A DNA stretch of 64,000 nt from an uncultured Anaerobiospirillum sp. (GTDB taxonomy: Bacteria > Pseudomonadota > Gammaproteobacteria > Enterobacterales > Succinivibrionaceae), in the NCBI GenBank assembly GCA_944390115.1, contig CALXOW010000006.1, positions 1 to 64,000 on the forward strand. Direction: 5' to 3'. Under the pieces are notes generated by a model. That model made no database searches and was not told the origin of the DNA. It saw only the letters and a list, made by a program, of their open reading frames with translations. This document shows, piece by piece, positions 43,904-53,410 of the stretch. Numbering within the stretch: position 1 is the first letter of the stretch; the number at the start of each line of letters is the position of its first letter. Made by a program: the position numbers and the translations under genes.

Positions 43904-45430
43904 CTATTGCTCGCCTTCAACCTTGAACAGGTAGAGGTTGAAGCTCAGTGGCTTGACCTGAACCGTGAGGCTATCTTGCTCGGCCTTGGTGACTGGTACC
44001 TCGTGTGGTACTACGGCATTAGGCTCGGCAAAGGTGTTTTGTGCCAGCAGTGGGCAGTCGGCAAGCTCATGGTGTGCGGTCAGCTCGACCTTACCAAAGC
44101 CATCTAAGGTGAAGCTCAGGTCTTGGGTCTGATGCTGATCGAGATTTAAGACGAAGAAGGCGATTTCCTTGCGCTCGTCGTTGTAAACAGCGGCCGACTG
44201 TAAGGTCTTGGTCTGGCCGTGGACGGTCTCAATGCATGGGACGTTAGCAAAGTAGCGTAAAGCCTTGCCGCGACCGTAGACCGAGAGCCACTTGAATGGA
44301 TAGAAGATGGTCTGCTTGATCACCGCACCATTAGGCTGGGTGTAGATCGGGGCAATGACGTTGACGAGCTGGGCTAAGCTGGCCATCTTGACGCGATCGC
44401 AATTGTTGACCAGGGTGCACATCAGGCCACCTAAGACCAGAGCGTCTAAGAAGGTGTAGTGCTGCTCGAGTAATGGTGGAGCCTTAGTGAAGCGATTGTT
44501 TGGATCGCGGTCAAAGAAGTCCATCCATGGCTCGCCTTCGATCGACCAAATGTTGTACTCGTCAAAAGAGATCATCATGTCCTTGTTCGAGCGCAGCTTG
44601 GCCTTGACGAAGTCAGCAGTGGCCTTGATGGTATGGATGAAGTTATCCATCCGGACGTACGAGCCTAAGAAGTCCTCAAGCTTACCCGTGCTGTTCTCAA
44701 AGTAGTGGTGGCACGAGAGGTAGTCGACTTGGTCATAGCAGGTCTCCAATACCACGCGATCCCACTCGGGATAGCTTGGCAGATTGGTGGTGGCGCTGCC
44801 GCAGGCAACCAGCTTGATGCTTGGGTCAACCCACTTCATGATCTTGGCGGTCTCGCGGGCCTTGCGACCATACTCATCAGCCTCTAAATGGCAGGTCTGC
44901 CATGGGCCGTCCATTTCGTTGCCTACGCACCAGTACTTAAAGCCAAATGGCTTTTCATAGCCATGCTGCTTGCGCAGGTCAGAGTAGTAGGTGCCGCCCT
45001 TGAGGTTGGAGTACTCGACAAAGTAGCCGGCCTCTTGTGGGGTGCCAGTGCCGAGGTTAACCGCAACCATTGGCTCGACCCCAAACTTCTGCGCCCAGGT
45101 GTAGAACTCGCCGATACCAAACTCGTTGGTTTCCTTGGAGAGCCAAGCGTAGTCTAAGCGGACTGGGCGTTGCTCCTTAGGGCCGACGCCATCTAACCAG
45201 TTGTAGCCCGAGACAAAGTTGCCACCAGGATAGCGTACGGTCGAGACCTTGAGCTCCTGAATTAAGTTGGCAACATCGGTGCGGAAGCCATGCTCGTCAG
45301 CGCTTGGGTGGCCTGGCTCGTAGATACCAGTGTACACGGCGCGGCCTAAGTGCTCGACAAAGGAGCCGTAGAGGGTGTCTTCAACGGTGCTGATATAGTT
45401 ACCAGCTTGTAACAGATATTTGATTGCCAT
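43904..45430 (-). CDS. abfA: GH51 alpha-L-arabinofuranosidase
   Basis: 508 residues, AAGGAA before the ATG, no signal peptide, so intracellular. Releases arabinofuranosyl branches from arabino(xylo)-oligosaccharides. GH51 motifs: LYGSFVEHLGRAVYTGIYEPGH, VRYPGGNFVSGYNW, acid/base Glu in YWCVGNEMDGPW (E172), SCHHYFEN and the nucleophile in ISFDEYNIW (E291). The C-terminal beta domain is present. It follows a GPH symporter gene in the same operon (34-base gap), a natural import-and-cleave pair. Confidence 0.95.
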   Translation of the reverse strand: MAIKYLLQAGNYISTVEDTLYGSFVEHLGRAVYTGIYEPGHPSADEHGFRTDVANLIQELKVSTVRYPGGNFVSGYNWLDGVGPKEQRPVRLDYAWLSKETNEFGIGEFYTWAQKFGVEPMVAVNLGTGTPQEAGYFVEYSNLKGGTYYSDLRKQHGYEKPFGFKYWCVGNEMDGPWQTCHLEADEYGRKARETAKIMKWVDPSIKLVACGSATTNLPSYPEWDRVVLETCYDQVDYLSCHHYFENSTGKLEDFLGSYVRMDNFIHTIKATADFVKAKLRSNKDMMISFDEYNIWSIEGEPWMDFFDRDPNNRFTKAPPLLEQHYTFLDALVLGGLMCTLVNNCDRVKMASLAQLVNVIAPIYTQPNGAVIKQTIFYPFKWLSVYGRGKALRYFANVPCIETVHGQTKTLQSAAVYNDERKEIAFFVLNLDQHQTQDLSFTLDGFGKVELTAHHELADCPLLAQNTFAEPNAVVPHEVPVTKAEQDSLTVQVKPLSFNLYLFKVEGEQ

Positions 45431-45464
45431 AACAATAGGTTCCTTTTAAGCTTGAGCGTTCAGA

Positions 45465-46841
45465 TTAGGCTTGGGCGTACAGAGCCTTGGAGATCTTAGC
45501 CATAGTTGGGCGATCGAGCTTGTAGAAGAATTGGGTAACGAGGAAGGTGACTAAGTAGCCGATAATTGGAATCCAGGTCATCAGGGCGTAAATACCGGAG
45601 ATAGCTTCCTCAGATTGGGTGGCATTGTTGGCCTCATAGCCGTAGACCGAGAGGACAAAGCCAACTAAAGCACCGCCGACGGCTAAGGCGACCTTCAAGG
45701 TGAAGAGGTGACCTGAGGCGCACAGACCCGAGGCACGCTGGCCTAACTTGTAAGCACCGTAGTCATCGACGTCACCGATAAAGGACCAAATGATTGGAGC
45801 GGCGATCTGGTGAATGGTCGAGAGGACGATAAAGACGATATAGATTAAGACGACCTGCGAGCTTGGGATAATGAAGAGCAGAGCCGAGAGCACGATGCAG
45901 GCAATCTTGACGCCCTTATAGACCGTGACCTTGCACCAACGGTTAGTGAAGTAGGAGGTGAGGTAAGCGCCACCGATGTTTGCGATAATGCCGACGGTCA
46001 AGAAGAGCGAGGCGGCAACGTCGTCAAAGCCTAAGACGTACTTGGCAAAGTAGATGGATGCAGCACCACGAACGAAGGATGGAATGCAGTCTAAGAACAT
46101 GAGCGAGGTGCTGACGAACCATTGGTCGTTCTTGACAATCTTCTTGAAGGAGTCGCTTAAGCTCTCAGCTGCTTGGTCGGCCGTAGGCATAATGCGCTCA
46201 CGGGTGTAGAAGAAGCAGAAGAAGAATAAGAAGACTGCCAGTACGGCAAAGATCGACAGGGTGTAGAAGAAGCCGGTAGCACGGTCGCCGTCACCTAAGA
46301 AGTTGACCAGTGGCAGCAGGGTCAAGGTGCAGAAGAGCGAGGCTAAACCAGCGCCGACAAAGCGGAACTTCTGGCAGGAAACGCGATCGACTGGGTCGGC
46401 GGTAATAACGCCACCTAAGCTGCAATAAGGAATATTGACGCAGCTATAGAGAATCGAGAGCAGGCCGTAGGTTAAGAAGGCGTAGACGATCTTGCCGGTC
46501 TCAGATAAGTCTGGGGTGTAGAACATGATGAGACAGGAGGCGGCAAAAGGCAGGGTGAAAACTGCCATCCACTTGCGATAGCGGCCATACTTGCTGTGGG
46601 TCTTGTCCATCCACGCGCCGTAAATCGGGTCGAAGAAGGCATCAAAGATGCGTACCACCAAGAACATGGTGGCGACCACGGCCGGGGTCAGACCGAAAAT
46701 ATCGGTGTAGAAGAATGACAAGAACATGGTGATTGGGTTGAACAAGAAGTTACATGCCGCATCACCAGCACCAAAGCCCACCTTCTCCATAAAGGAGAGC
46801 TTGCCTGTAGCCCCAACTGGGCTCTTTGCTAACTCACTCAT
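45465..46841 (-). CDS. GPH-family sugar:cation symporter (arabinoside/xyloside type)
   Basis: 458 residues from ATG 46841 (AAGGAT upstream). A 12-helix major-facilitator protein of the glycoside-pentoside-hexuronide group: KVGFGAGDAACNFLF, the cytoplasmic loop motif DPIYGAWMDKTHSKYGRYRKW, FVGAGLASLFC and a late GDVDDYGAYKLGQRASGLCA motif, which is diagnostic for GPH proteins. It should import oligosaccharides with Na+ or H+. It is first gene of the operon with GH51 and is divergent from the AraC-type regulator, suggesting local control. Confidence 0.9.
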   Translation of the reverse strand: MSELAKSPVGATGKLSFMEKVGFGAGDAACNFLFNPITMFLSFFYTDIFGLTPAVVATMFLVVRIFDAFFDPIYGAWMDKTHSKYGRYRKWMAVFTLPFAASCLIMFYTPDLSETGKIVYAFLTYGLLSILYSCVNIPYCSLGGVITADPVDRVSCQKFRFVGAGLASLFCTLTLLPLVNFLGDGDRATGFFYTLSIFAVLAVFLFFFCFFYTRERIMPTADQAAESLSDSFKKIVKNDQWFVSTSLMFLDCIPSFVRGAASIYFAKYVLGFDDVAASLFLTVGIIANIGGAYLTSYFTNRWCKVTVYKGVKIACIVLSALLFIIPSSQVVLIYIVFIVLSTIHQIAAPIIWSFIGDVDDYGAYKLGQRASGLCASGHLFTLKVALAVGGALVGFVLSVYGYEANNATQSEEAISGIYALMTWIPIIGYLVTFLVTQFFYKLDRPTMAKISKALYAQA

Positions 46842-46946
46842 CGACAATCCTTAATTGGTGTCTAAACAATCCTGATGGCACCCCGTAGGCGCCCGGGCGA
46901 TCGGCCCGCACAATCACATGCTCGCCTACAGCGAACAGGGCTAATC

Positions 46947-47022
46947 TTAAAAATCAGGTCAAGTTGATTTTGTGACTTGGAACAAACTTAACGCGCCGCT
47001 GCCTATTAAAAATCAAGTCAGT
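46947..47022. promoter_or_regulatory. Direct repeat, candidate AraC-type operator
   Basis: TTAAAAATCAGGTCAAG at 46947-46963 and TTAAAAATCAAGTCAGT at 47006-47022 share 13 of the first 15 bases or more and lie 59 bases apart, between the divergent GPH and AraC genes. An extra inverted repeat TATCAA-GCAA-TTGATA lies at 47031-47046. Confidence 0.6.
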
Positions 47023-47065
47023 GGTATTAATATCAAGCAATTGATATTTTTAGAGACAGAACGCG

Positions 47066-48469
47066 ATGTTTGGGAATTGGCATGTCGACACTTTGCGTTT
47101 GTATGAGGTTATCGCCTCGCCCATTGTGCTCTTTGGGCCTGAACTGCAAGTAAGTTTTGCCCACGGCAATCGCGCTGATGAGCGTCCTTATGAAGAGCTG
47201 GCACGCACTTGGTCGCGCAATATTGGCGAGCCCTTGCTGCTCTCGGCTGATAACCCGATCGGCGGCCTGCGCTTGCCTGAGCGCAGCATCGTGTTGATTG
47301 GCCCCATTACTCCGCTCAAGGTCACGCTGGCAGGCCAAAATCACTTCGTGGAAAACAAGACGGCGCAAGCAGCGGCCAATCTGTGGCTCAAGCTGGTCAG
47401 TGAGTTTTGCCGCCGCTCGGTGCACGCTCAAGAACCAGATGACTTAGAGCTAAATCAGCTCGGCTCAAGCGAACTGGGTTTAGGGGAGGCGCAGTTAGAG
47501 CAGGAGTTAAGTCAGCTCCTAGGACTTAAGATCCGTGCGGCCCACCAACCAGAGCCGGTTACCAGCACTACGCTGAGCTCTGTGCTCGAGAGTAATTTTG
47601 ATTTAAGCCGCATCGTGGCGGCGCAAGGTACCGCCTACAATCCTTTTGATGGCAATTTCAGCCCAGATGTGGTCTCACCTAAGGATGAAGATGCCTTTAT
47701 CGCCGCGCTCAACTTGGGCAAAATCAGCACGGTGCATCACCACAATCAGCTGCGCAATGAGGTATTGATGCAAGAGGCGGTGCGTGAGGGCGATTTAACT
47801 AAGCTGCGCTGGGCCAATAGCTTGGCCACCAAGGGTAAGGCCGGTATTTTGGGTTTAACCCCGCTTAGGCACTGGCAAAATCACGCCCATATCAGCAATG
47901 TGCTCGCAAGCCGTGCCGCCATTGACGCGGGCATTGCGCCCGAGGAGGCTTATGTCCTCTCAGATAAGCTTTTCTTGGTGGTCGAGCAAGTCACCGACCC
48001 GATGCTGGCTAAGTATATGCGCTTTGTCATTTGGCGTGCTTTCACCGAGCAGGTCAAGCGCCATCGCGATGAGCTCAAGGCGCGCCAACAGACACTGGAC
48101 ACGCTGACTCAAGTAAGTACCCCCGGCAGTCCAGAGCCCGTCTTGGTACTCAAGGCGCGCTATCTCATGGCTCAGCGCTTAATGGAGCCTTTAACTCTCA
48201 CCTCTATTGCCGAGGAGCTAGGGTGCACCCCAGAGCATTTAGCGCGCAGCTTCAAGCGCTATCACCATCAAACGGTGCATGAGTATTTAGTGGCAGAGCG
48301 CCTGAAGCTGGCCAAGGAGCTCTTGCTTGAGAGCAATCAAAAGGTAGGCGATATCGCGCAGCTGCTGCACTTTGCCTCAAGCTCACATTTTTGTGCTGCC
48401 TTCAAGGAGCGTGAGCACTTAAGTCCACTCAAGTGGCGCAAGCTGCACGCCAAGGTCGTTGAGGGCTAA
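47066..48469 (+). CDS. AraC-family transcriptional regulator
   Basis: 467 residues. The C-terminal double helix-turn-helix (about 365-460) is typical: MEPLTLTSIAEELGCTPEHLARSFKRYH, YLVAERLKLAKELLLESNQKVGDIA and HFASSSHFCAAFKEREHLSPL. The N-terminal 350 residues contain a region (MQEAVREGDLTKLRWANSL, HISNVLASRAAIDAGIAPEEAYVLSDKL) like the sensor part of large AraC regulators found beside carbohydrate genes and of the YSIRK-type group. It is probably an activator of the divergent GPH-GH51 operon, responding to an arabinose- or xylose-derived signal. The 15-bp direct repeat upstream is its likely site. Confidence 0.9.
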   Translation: MFGNWHVDTLRLYEVIASPIVLFGPELQVSFAHGNRADERPYEELARTWSRNIGEPLLLSADNPIGGLRLPERSIVLIGPITPLKVTLAGQNHFVENKTAQAAANLWLKLVSEFCRRSVHAQEPDDLELNQLGSSELGLGEAQLEQELSQLLGLKIRAAHQPEPVTSTTLSSVLESNFDLSRIVAAQGTAYNPFDGNFSPDVVSPKDEDAFIAALNLGKISTVHHHNQLRNEVLMQEAVREGDLTKLRWANSLATKGKAGILGLTPLRHWQNHAHISNVLASRAAIDAGIAPEEAYVLSDKLFLVVEQVTDPMLAKYMRFVIWRAFTEQVKRHRDELKARQQTLDTLTQVSTPGSPEPVLVLKARYLMAQRLMEPLTLTSIAEELGCTPEHLARSFKRYHHQTVHEYLVAERLKLAKELLLESNQKVGDIAQLLHFASSSHFCAAFKEREHLSPLKWRKLHAKVVEG

Positions 48470-48491
48470 GAAAGGTCGTTGAGGGCTAAGA
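48452..48491. repeat. Stop-codon echo after the AraC-type gene
   Basis: AAGGTCGTTGAGGGCTAAGA occurs at 48452-48471 and exactly again at 48472-48491 (20/20, period 20). It covers the last six codons and the TAA. Confidence 0.9.
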
Positions 48492-48499
48492 GACCCACA

Positions 48500-48535
48500 C
48501 AAAAAAAAGAGAGCACCTAGGTAGGGTGCTCTCTT
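48500..48535. terminator. Terminator of the GH120 gene (possibly bidirectional)
   Basis: AAGAGAGCACC ... GGTGCTCTCTT, an 11-bp stem; the A8 run on the left gives a U-tract to minus-strand transcripts coming from the GH120 gene. Confidence 0.8.
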
Positions 48536-48627
48536 AGTGGATCTGTTGCCGCAGGCGCTGGCACCTAGAAGATAGCCTTCTTGGGGCAAAGCCTACGGTC
48601 GGTTTGTCTTAAGGAGATGAACTTGTT

Positions 48628-50613
48628 TTAGTCCCAGATCTTGATGGTGTTGTGACCGGCCTTGAGACCTTCAATTGGGCCGACATGGCAGGCGGCCTCA
48701 TCACGGTTTTGGTCTAAGAGGTCGTAGTTGATGGTCAGTGGGCTGCCATCCTTGTTCTCATAGGCGCACTCGCTTAAGCGGGTCTCACCTAAGAAGGCGG
48801 TGGTAATGGCTGGGAAGGTCAGATTCAGCATCTCGGCTGGTACATCGATGTCCATCATCAGGCCTTGCTCAGTGCGATAGACCTTGAGGGCAGGATCTGC
48901 CGCTGTGCTGACCTTATCTTGCTCGGCACGGAAGGCTGGAGCGTCCTTGAGGTAGGCGTTGTGATTGATGTAGACCGGATCCTTAATCAGCTTGAAGCAA
49001 TCGACGTCCTCACGGGCATACTTCTTTTGCAGCTCTTGGAACTCCTCGTAGCCATTCGAGAATGGGTCGTAGAAGGAAGTACCAAAGTGGCATTCCTCGG
49101 TACGTGGTACGCCCTTGCCCACATAGACATTGCCATAGACGCGATCGTCGCCGCTGTACACTACCGCAAAGCCGGTGACGGTGGTGGAGTGTGGAGCGTG
49201 GTATGGGGTAGCGCGATCTAAGACATCGATGTGGCGCGTGGTACCGTTGAAGAAATTGTTGATTAAGGCGGTGCCTTGAGCCACGTTGTCGAAGTTGTAC
49301 TCCGAGGCAAAGATATTGTTGGCTACCACGCATGGACCGTGGGTAACTTCGATCATCAGGTCGCGGAAGTTGTCATAGAAGACATTGGAGATAACCTGAG
49401 TGCCTTGAGCTTCCCAATCAAGCCAAATACCCAAGGTGCAGTCATGGAACTCATTGTGGTCGATCTTGACGTCAATGGCCGCGTGCAGCTTGATACCGGC
49501 GATTTCGTGGCCAAAGAACTCATGCTTCATCGCAATGTTGTAGAAGCGATTGTGGTGAATATGCGAGCCAATGCAGCCTAAGTGACCGACCACGCCATTT
49601 TGCCCGCAATCGTGCATGACGTTGTTATAAACCTGGTGGCTGCCGATGATATCAAAGCTCCAGCCGCGATTGACCGCCTTAAAGACGTCCTCTAATTGGT
49701 ACTGATAGCCTGGCTTGCGGTTAAAGCGCCAGCTCTCGTTATCGCCGGTGCTAATTTCCTTACCCAACGACAGAGCCGAGCACTTAGCGTCGTGCAGGTC
49801 GCAATTGCGCACAATCCAGCCCTTGGACCAGTAGGTGTCGATCATGCCGCGCTGCACGCCAGTAGGTGGAGCCCATTGGGTGGCAGCCTGGCAGACCTCA
49901 AAGCCCTCTAAGGTGAGGTAATTGGTGTTAACTTGGCTTGGGGCAAAGCAGCACTCACGGACATTGATTTCGATGGTGTGACTTACAAGTTGCTCTGGGG
50001 TGAAGTCACCAAAGTGGGCGTAAATGGTGGTGTTGTCGGCATCGACCTCGGCGTGCCAGACTAAGAGGGTGCGGGCGGTGTCGTAGATCGCCTCTTCCTT
50101 ACCGACCCATGGCGAGCAAGGACCTGCGGTCTTAATCTTAGGATTCTTAACGCCCTCGAGATCTACGCTCTCGTACATCGAGAGGCCATCGAAATAGACG
50201 TCGCCGGTGTGCAGGCAGTTAGGCCAAGGATCCATCAGCCAATCGCCACACAGCAGGGTGGCAAAAGGATTAGCACCGGTTGGGTTATGCTCCTTGAAGA
50301 AGGAGTTAGGGATAACGGCACGATAGACTGGAACGCTGGCGCCAGGCAGATTAGCTGGCTCCCAAGCAGTGATCACTTCCGAGCCCTTGATGACGACTTT
50401 CTCGCCTGGGGCAGCTTGGTAGGTAATGCGGTTGGTATTGGACTTACCACCCCAGCGTGGTTGCACCAGCTCGCGATAAACACCAGTGTGGACTACTACA
50501 GTGTCACCTGGCAGAGCAACTTGCGCGGCCTGATTGATGGTAGCAAATGGCTTCTCGGCGCTACCTTCTTGGCAGTCGCAACCACAGGCTTGGTTGACGT
50601 GGTAAACGGTCAT
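48628..50613 (-). CDS. xylC: GH120 beta-xylosidase (parallel beta-helix)
   Basis: 661 residues, AGGAG before the ATG, no signal peptide. Along its length it matches the GH120 family founded by XylC of Thermoanaerobacterium: N-terminal GSAEKPFATINQAAQVALPG, WSKGWIVRNCDLHDAKCSAL, GQNGVVGHLGCIGSHIHHN, AGIKLHAAIDVKIDHNEFHD. The family's catalytic pair is kept: D399 in WLDWEAQGT and E422 in IEVTHGP, 23 residues apart as in XylC (D382/E405). It removes xylose from xylo-oligosaccharides with retention. The gene lies 211 bases downstream of a GH31 gene. Its leader carries a CGTG...CACG-type operator, an 18-bp triplicate and a hairpin. Confidence 0.93.
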   Translation of the reverse strand: MTVYHVNQACGCDCQEGSAEKPFATINQAAQVALPGDTVVVHTGVYRELVQPRWGGKSNTNRITYQAAPGEKVVIKGSEVITAWEPANLPGASVPVYRAVIPNSFFKEHNPTGANPFATLLCGDWLMDPWPNCLHTGDVYFDGLSMYESVDLEGVKNPKIKTAGPCSPWVGKEEAIYDTARTLLVWHAEVDADNTTIYAHFGDFTPEQLVSHTIEINVRECCFAPSQVNTNYLTLEGFEVCQAATQWAPPTGVQRGMIDTYWSKGWIVRNCDLHDAKCSALSLGKEISTGDNESWRFNRKPGYQYQLEDVFKAVNRGWSFDIIGSHQVYNNVMHDCGQNGVVGHLGCIGSHIHHNRFYNIAMKHEFFGHEIAGIKLHAAIDVKIDHNEFHDCTLGIWLDWEAQGTQVISNVFYDNFRDLMIEVTHGPCVVANNIFASEYNFDNVAQGTALINNFFNGTTRHIDVLDRATPYHAPHSTTVTGFAVVYSGDDRVYGNVYVGKGVPRTEECHFGTSFYDPFSNGYEEFQELQKKYAREDVDCFKLIKDPVYINHNAYLKDAPAFRAEQDKVSTAADPALKVYRTEQGLMMDIDVPAEMLNLTFPAITTAFLGETRLSECAYENKDGSPLTINYDLLDQNRDEAACHVGPIEGLKAGHNTIKIWD

Positions 50614-50633
50614 ATTATTCTCCTAGCTGTTTG

Positions 50634-50647
50634 TGTGCGCGAGCACA
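50634..50647. promoter_or_regulatory. Xyloside-regulon operator, site 1 (GH120 leader)
   Basis: TGTGCGCGAGCACA within GTGTGCGCGAGCACAC, 21 bases before the GH120 start; the pattern NGTGCRCGNRCACR of the other sites fits. Confidence 0.6.
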
Positions 50648-50711
50648 CGTAAGCTCCTACTAACACGTAAGCTCCTACTAACACGTAAGCTCCTACCATT
50701 TGGTAGGAGCT
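50646..50711 (-). repeat. 18-bp triplicate and hairpin in GH120 leader
   Basis: CACGTAAGCTCCTACTAA occurs at 50646-50663 and 50664-50681, with a partial third copy from 50682 that runs into the hairpin AGCTCCTACCA-TT-TGGTAGGAGCT. In the minus-strand transcript the first AGCTCCTAC arm can pair with any of three GTAGGAGCT copies. Confidence 0.8.
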
Positions 50712-50798
50712 GGGCCAACCTAGTAGTCCAGCTTTAGGGGCTATCTCCTCAGCGCTCTGAGCGCTACAGCCTCCGCCGGGCTACTAGGGGTGCCGAAT

Positions 50799-50834
50799 TT
50801 AGATTAAGGCTTTGAATTAAGGCCTTAGATTAAG
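50799..50834. repeat. Stop-codon echo after the GH31 gene
   Basis: TTAGATTAAG at 50825-50834 holds the stop and last codons of the minus-strand GH31 gene. The same 10 bases recur downstream at 50799-50808, with a further degenerate GAATTAAGG between. Confidence 0.7.
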
Positions 50835-52912
50835 TCAAAGCCGTCGCGGGCAAAGACTGGGGTGACCTCCAGTGGCGTGGCCACGGTGACGACCTGACCG
50901 CCCTCATAGACGGTGCCAGTGTGGATATCACGCCACTTAGCGCCGCTTGGCAGATAGACCGAGCGCTCGCTCTGGCCTGCGGTATAGACTGGGGCGACTA
51001 ACAGGCTTGGACCAAACATGTGCTGGTCTTCGTAGTCGTAGGTAGCCTGATCTTGTGGGAAGTCATAGAACATTGGGCGAATGACTGGGGTGCCCTTGGT
51101 GTGAGCCTCTTCCATAATCTGCGTGATATATGGCTTGAGCTGGACACGATAGTTCATGTACTTCTTGCAGATCTCATAGACGCGCTCACCGTAGGAGTAA
51201 ACCTCGTTAGGACCACCCGAGCAGCACATAGCGCCACCGGTAGTGCCAACCGGCTCTTGGCGTGGCTCGCGGTCACCGTGGACGCGCATGACTGGGCAGA
51301 AGGTGCCCCACTCAAACCAGCGGGCAAAGACCTCACGATAGGCCTCGTCGTTGGCGTCACCACCGTGGAAGCCGCCGATATCGGTGGTCCACCAGGTGAT
51401 GCCCGCCAGACCCATATTGAGGCCAGCGGCGATTTGGTTGCGCATGCTCTCAAAGGTGGTGCCGATATCGCCTGACCAGACTAAAGCACCATACTTTTGC
51501 GAACCAGCCCAAGCGCAGCGTAACAGGCTGATAGTCTTCTCAATGCCTTGCTCACGCAGGCCGTCAAAGAAGGTCTTGGCGTACATGACTGGGAACATGT
51601 TGCCAATCTGCATATTGGAACCGGCGTAGTAGCGGAAGTGGTCGAAGTCGTAGATCTTGTACTCAGGCTCAGCCTCGTCGAGCCAGAAGAGCTTGACGCC
51701 ACGGTCAAAGTAATTCTTCTTGGCGACATTCCAGACGAACTTGCGGGCCCCTGGGTTGGTGGCGTCAAAGTGAATGGTTGGAGCCATGAAGTCCATACCG
51801 TACTGGACGCCACGCTCAGTGCGAATGAGGTAGCCGCGCTCGTTTAACTCCTTGAAGTTAACCGAGGCCGTCTCAACGGTTGGCCAAATCGAGACCATGA
51901 GCTCAACGCCCATCGACTTGAGCTCAGCGATCATGCCCTCAGGATCAGGCCAGTAGGTTGGGTCAAAGTCCCAATCGCCTTGGTGCTCCCAATGGAAGAA
52001 GTCGACCACGATGACGTCAAGCGGCAGACCACGGCGCTTGTACTCGCGGGCCACCTCCAAGAGCTGCTCTTGGGTGGCATAGCGCAGCTTGCACTGCCAA
52101 AAGCCCATCGCGTAGTCTGGCATCATTGGCACCTTGCCTGCGACGTCAGCATATTGCTCTTCGATCTCAGCTGGGGTGTCACCGGCGCAAATCCAGTAAT
52201 CGAGCTTCTTAGTGGAGTAGGCGACCCACTCGGTCAAGTTCTTAGCAAAGGTAACCTTACCTACGGCTGGATTGTTCCATAAGAAGCCGTAGCCTTGGGT
52301 CGAAATCATAAATGGCACCGAAGCCTGGGAGTTGCGTTGTGCCAGCTCCAAGGTGCAGCCCTTTAAGTTCAAGTAAGGCTGCTGGTATTGGCCCATACCG
52401 TAGATACGCTCGTTGGCGTTCGGCTCAAAGCGGGCGGTTAACTGGTAGTCGCCACCGCGATGTGGCATAAACTCGCGGCCAACAATCTCCAGAGCGCTTA
52501 AGTCCTTGGAATGGCCGTCTAAGCGGTTACGGGCAAACTCTTCTAATAAGACCTTGCCGGTAGCGTTCTCATAGAAGACGACCTTACCGCCAGCGGTAAT
52601 CTCAGCGCGGATCTTGCCATTGGTGATCGAGCCGCAGGCGACCTGAATGGTGCGGGCGCCTGGGAAATTGGAGACTACGGATTGTTCCTCAAGCCAGGTC
52701 TTAATGGTGCAGTTACCAGCCGCTTCAGCCCCGGCTGCACAGTACTGAGCAGGGACCTCTTCGCTCAATGCGTAATCAGCATCATTCATGTCGTAGCCCA
52801 TCATAACGGAGCGTACGCGCAGGGCGTTCTTGCCCCAAGGCTCGATGCAAGTGGTTTGGCCTTCAAAATAACGGTAGAGCTTACCGTCCTTAGCTTCGAC
52901 AATTCCTGCCAT
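50825..52912 (-). CDS. GH31 alpha-glycosidase, probable alpha-xylosidase
   Basis: 695 residues, GAGGA upstream, no signal peptide. GH31 barrel landmarks: YGMGQYQQPYLNLKG, PDYAMGFWQCKLRYATQEQLL, DVIVVDFFHWEHQGDWDFDPTYWPDP (in pieces VVDFFHWEH and DFDPTYWPDP), the nucleophile aspartate in LFWLDEAEPEY and the acid/base aspartate in VWSGDIGTT, then WWTTDIGGFHGG. The CKL/WEHQGDW and LDEAEPE signatures are those of alpha-xylosidases of the Cellvibrio/Sulfolobus type rather than of YicI. Its substrate is probably xyloglucan-type isoprimeverose or similar. It lies upstream of GH120, and an operator sits 80 bases before its start. Confidence 0.88.
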   Translation of the reverse strand: MAGIVEAKDGKLYRYFEGQTTCIEPWGKNALRVRSVMMGYDMNDADYALSEEVPAQYCAAGAEAAGNCTIKTWLEEQSVVSNFPGARTIQVACGSITNGKIRAEITAGGKVVFYENATGKVLLEEFARNRLDGHSKDLSALEIVGREFMPHRGGDYQLTARFEPNANERIYGMGQYQQPYLNLKGCTLELAQRNSQASVPFMISTQGYGFLWNNPAVGKVTFAKNLTEWVAYSTKKLDYWICAGDTPAEIEEQYADVAGKVPMMPDYAMGFWQCKLRYATQEQLLEVAREYKRRGLPLDVIVVDFFHWEHQGDWDFDPTYWPDPEGMIAELKSMGVELMVSIWPTVETASVNFKELNERGYLIRTERGVQYGMDFMAPTIHFDATNPGARKFVWNVAKKNYFDRGVKLFWLDEAEPEYKIYDFDHFRYYAGSNMQIGNMFPVMYAKTFFDGLREQGIEKTISLLRCAWAGSQKYGALVWSGDIGTTFESMRNQIAAGLNMGLAGITWWTTDIGGFHGGDANDEAYREVFARWFEWGTFCPVMRVHGDREPRQEPVGTTGGAMCCSGGPNEVYSYGERVYEICKKYMNYRVQLKPYITQIMEEAHTKGTPVIRPMFYDFPQDQATYDYEDQHMFGPSLLVAPVYTAGQSERSVYLPSGAKWRDIHTGTVYEGGQVVTVATPLEVTPVFARDGFDLI

Positions 52913-52991
52913 TGAACAATCCTCACAAAACAGCAGATAGCGTTCCGCGCTATCGATTAGCTGCTATCTTAGCCGTGATGTTCTGTAAAAA

Positions 52992-53005
52992 CGTGCACGT
53001 ACACG
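52992..53005. promoter_or_regulatory. Xyloside-regulon operator, site 2 (GH31)
   Basis: CGTGCACGTACACG, 80 bases upstream of the minus-strand GH31 start. Confidence 0.7.
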
Positions 53006-53324
53006 ACATTAATTCAAAATCGTGAGGTATATCAAAACTTACTGCAAAGCTGCTCCTAGCGTGCGCGGTCACGATACTCAGGAAGAGCGCTGACGGTGCG
53101 AGCAAAGAACGGCTACGGTGCGCAAAAGGTAGTTGGAACAAGGTAGTGGTGCGGGGCAGGTGCTACCGCAGCGCGGGGCAGGTGCTACCACAAAGGTGGG
53201 TATTAGATGGGCTTGGTTGTTGCCCTTAGGCTCACAGTTGGCCTTAGGCCGCGCCCGTCCGGTCCACCGCAAGAGGAAAGGTAGACCTCTCAGTTGAGAG
53301 CGACGGCGTTGTCAGCAGACTAAA

Positions 53325-53353
53325 AGGCCGTCCTACCTAGGGCAGGACGGCCT
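53325..53353 (-). terminator. Terminator of mdaB-like gene
   Basis: AGGCCGTCCT ... AGGACGGCCT, a perfect 10-bp stem; on the minus strand TTTTAG follows. Confidence 0.75.
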
Positions 53354-53410
53354 GTGAGTACGGACGCTCGATAGAGCGCTGGCAGCTGGAAACTTCCTGA
53401 GCTGAAAGCT

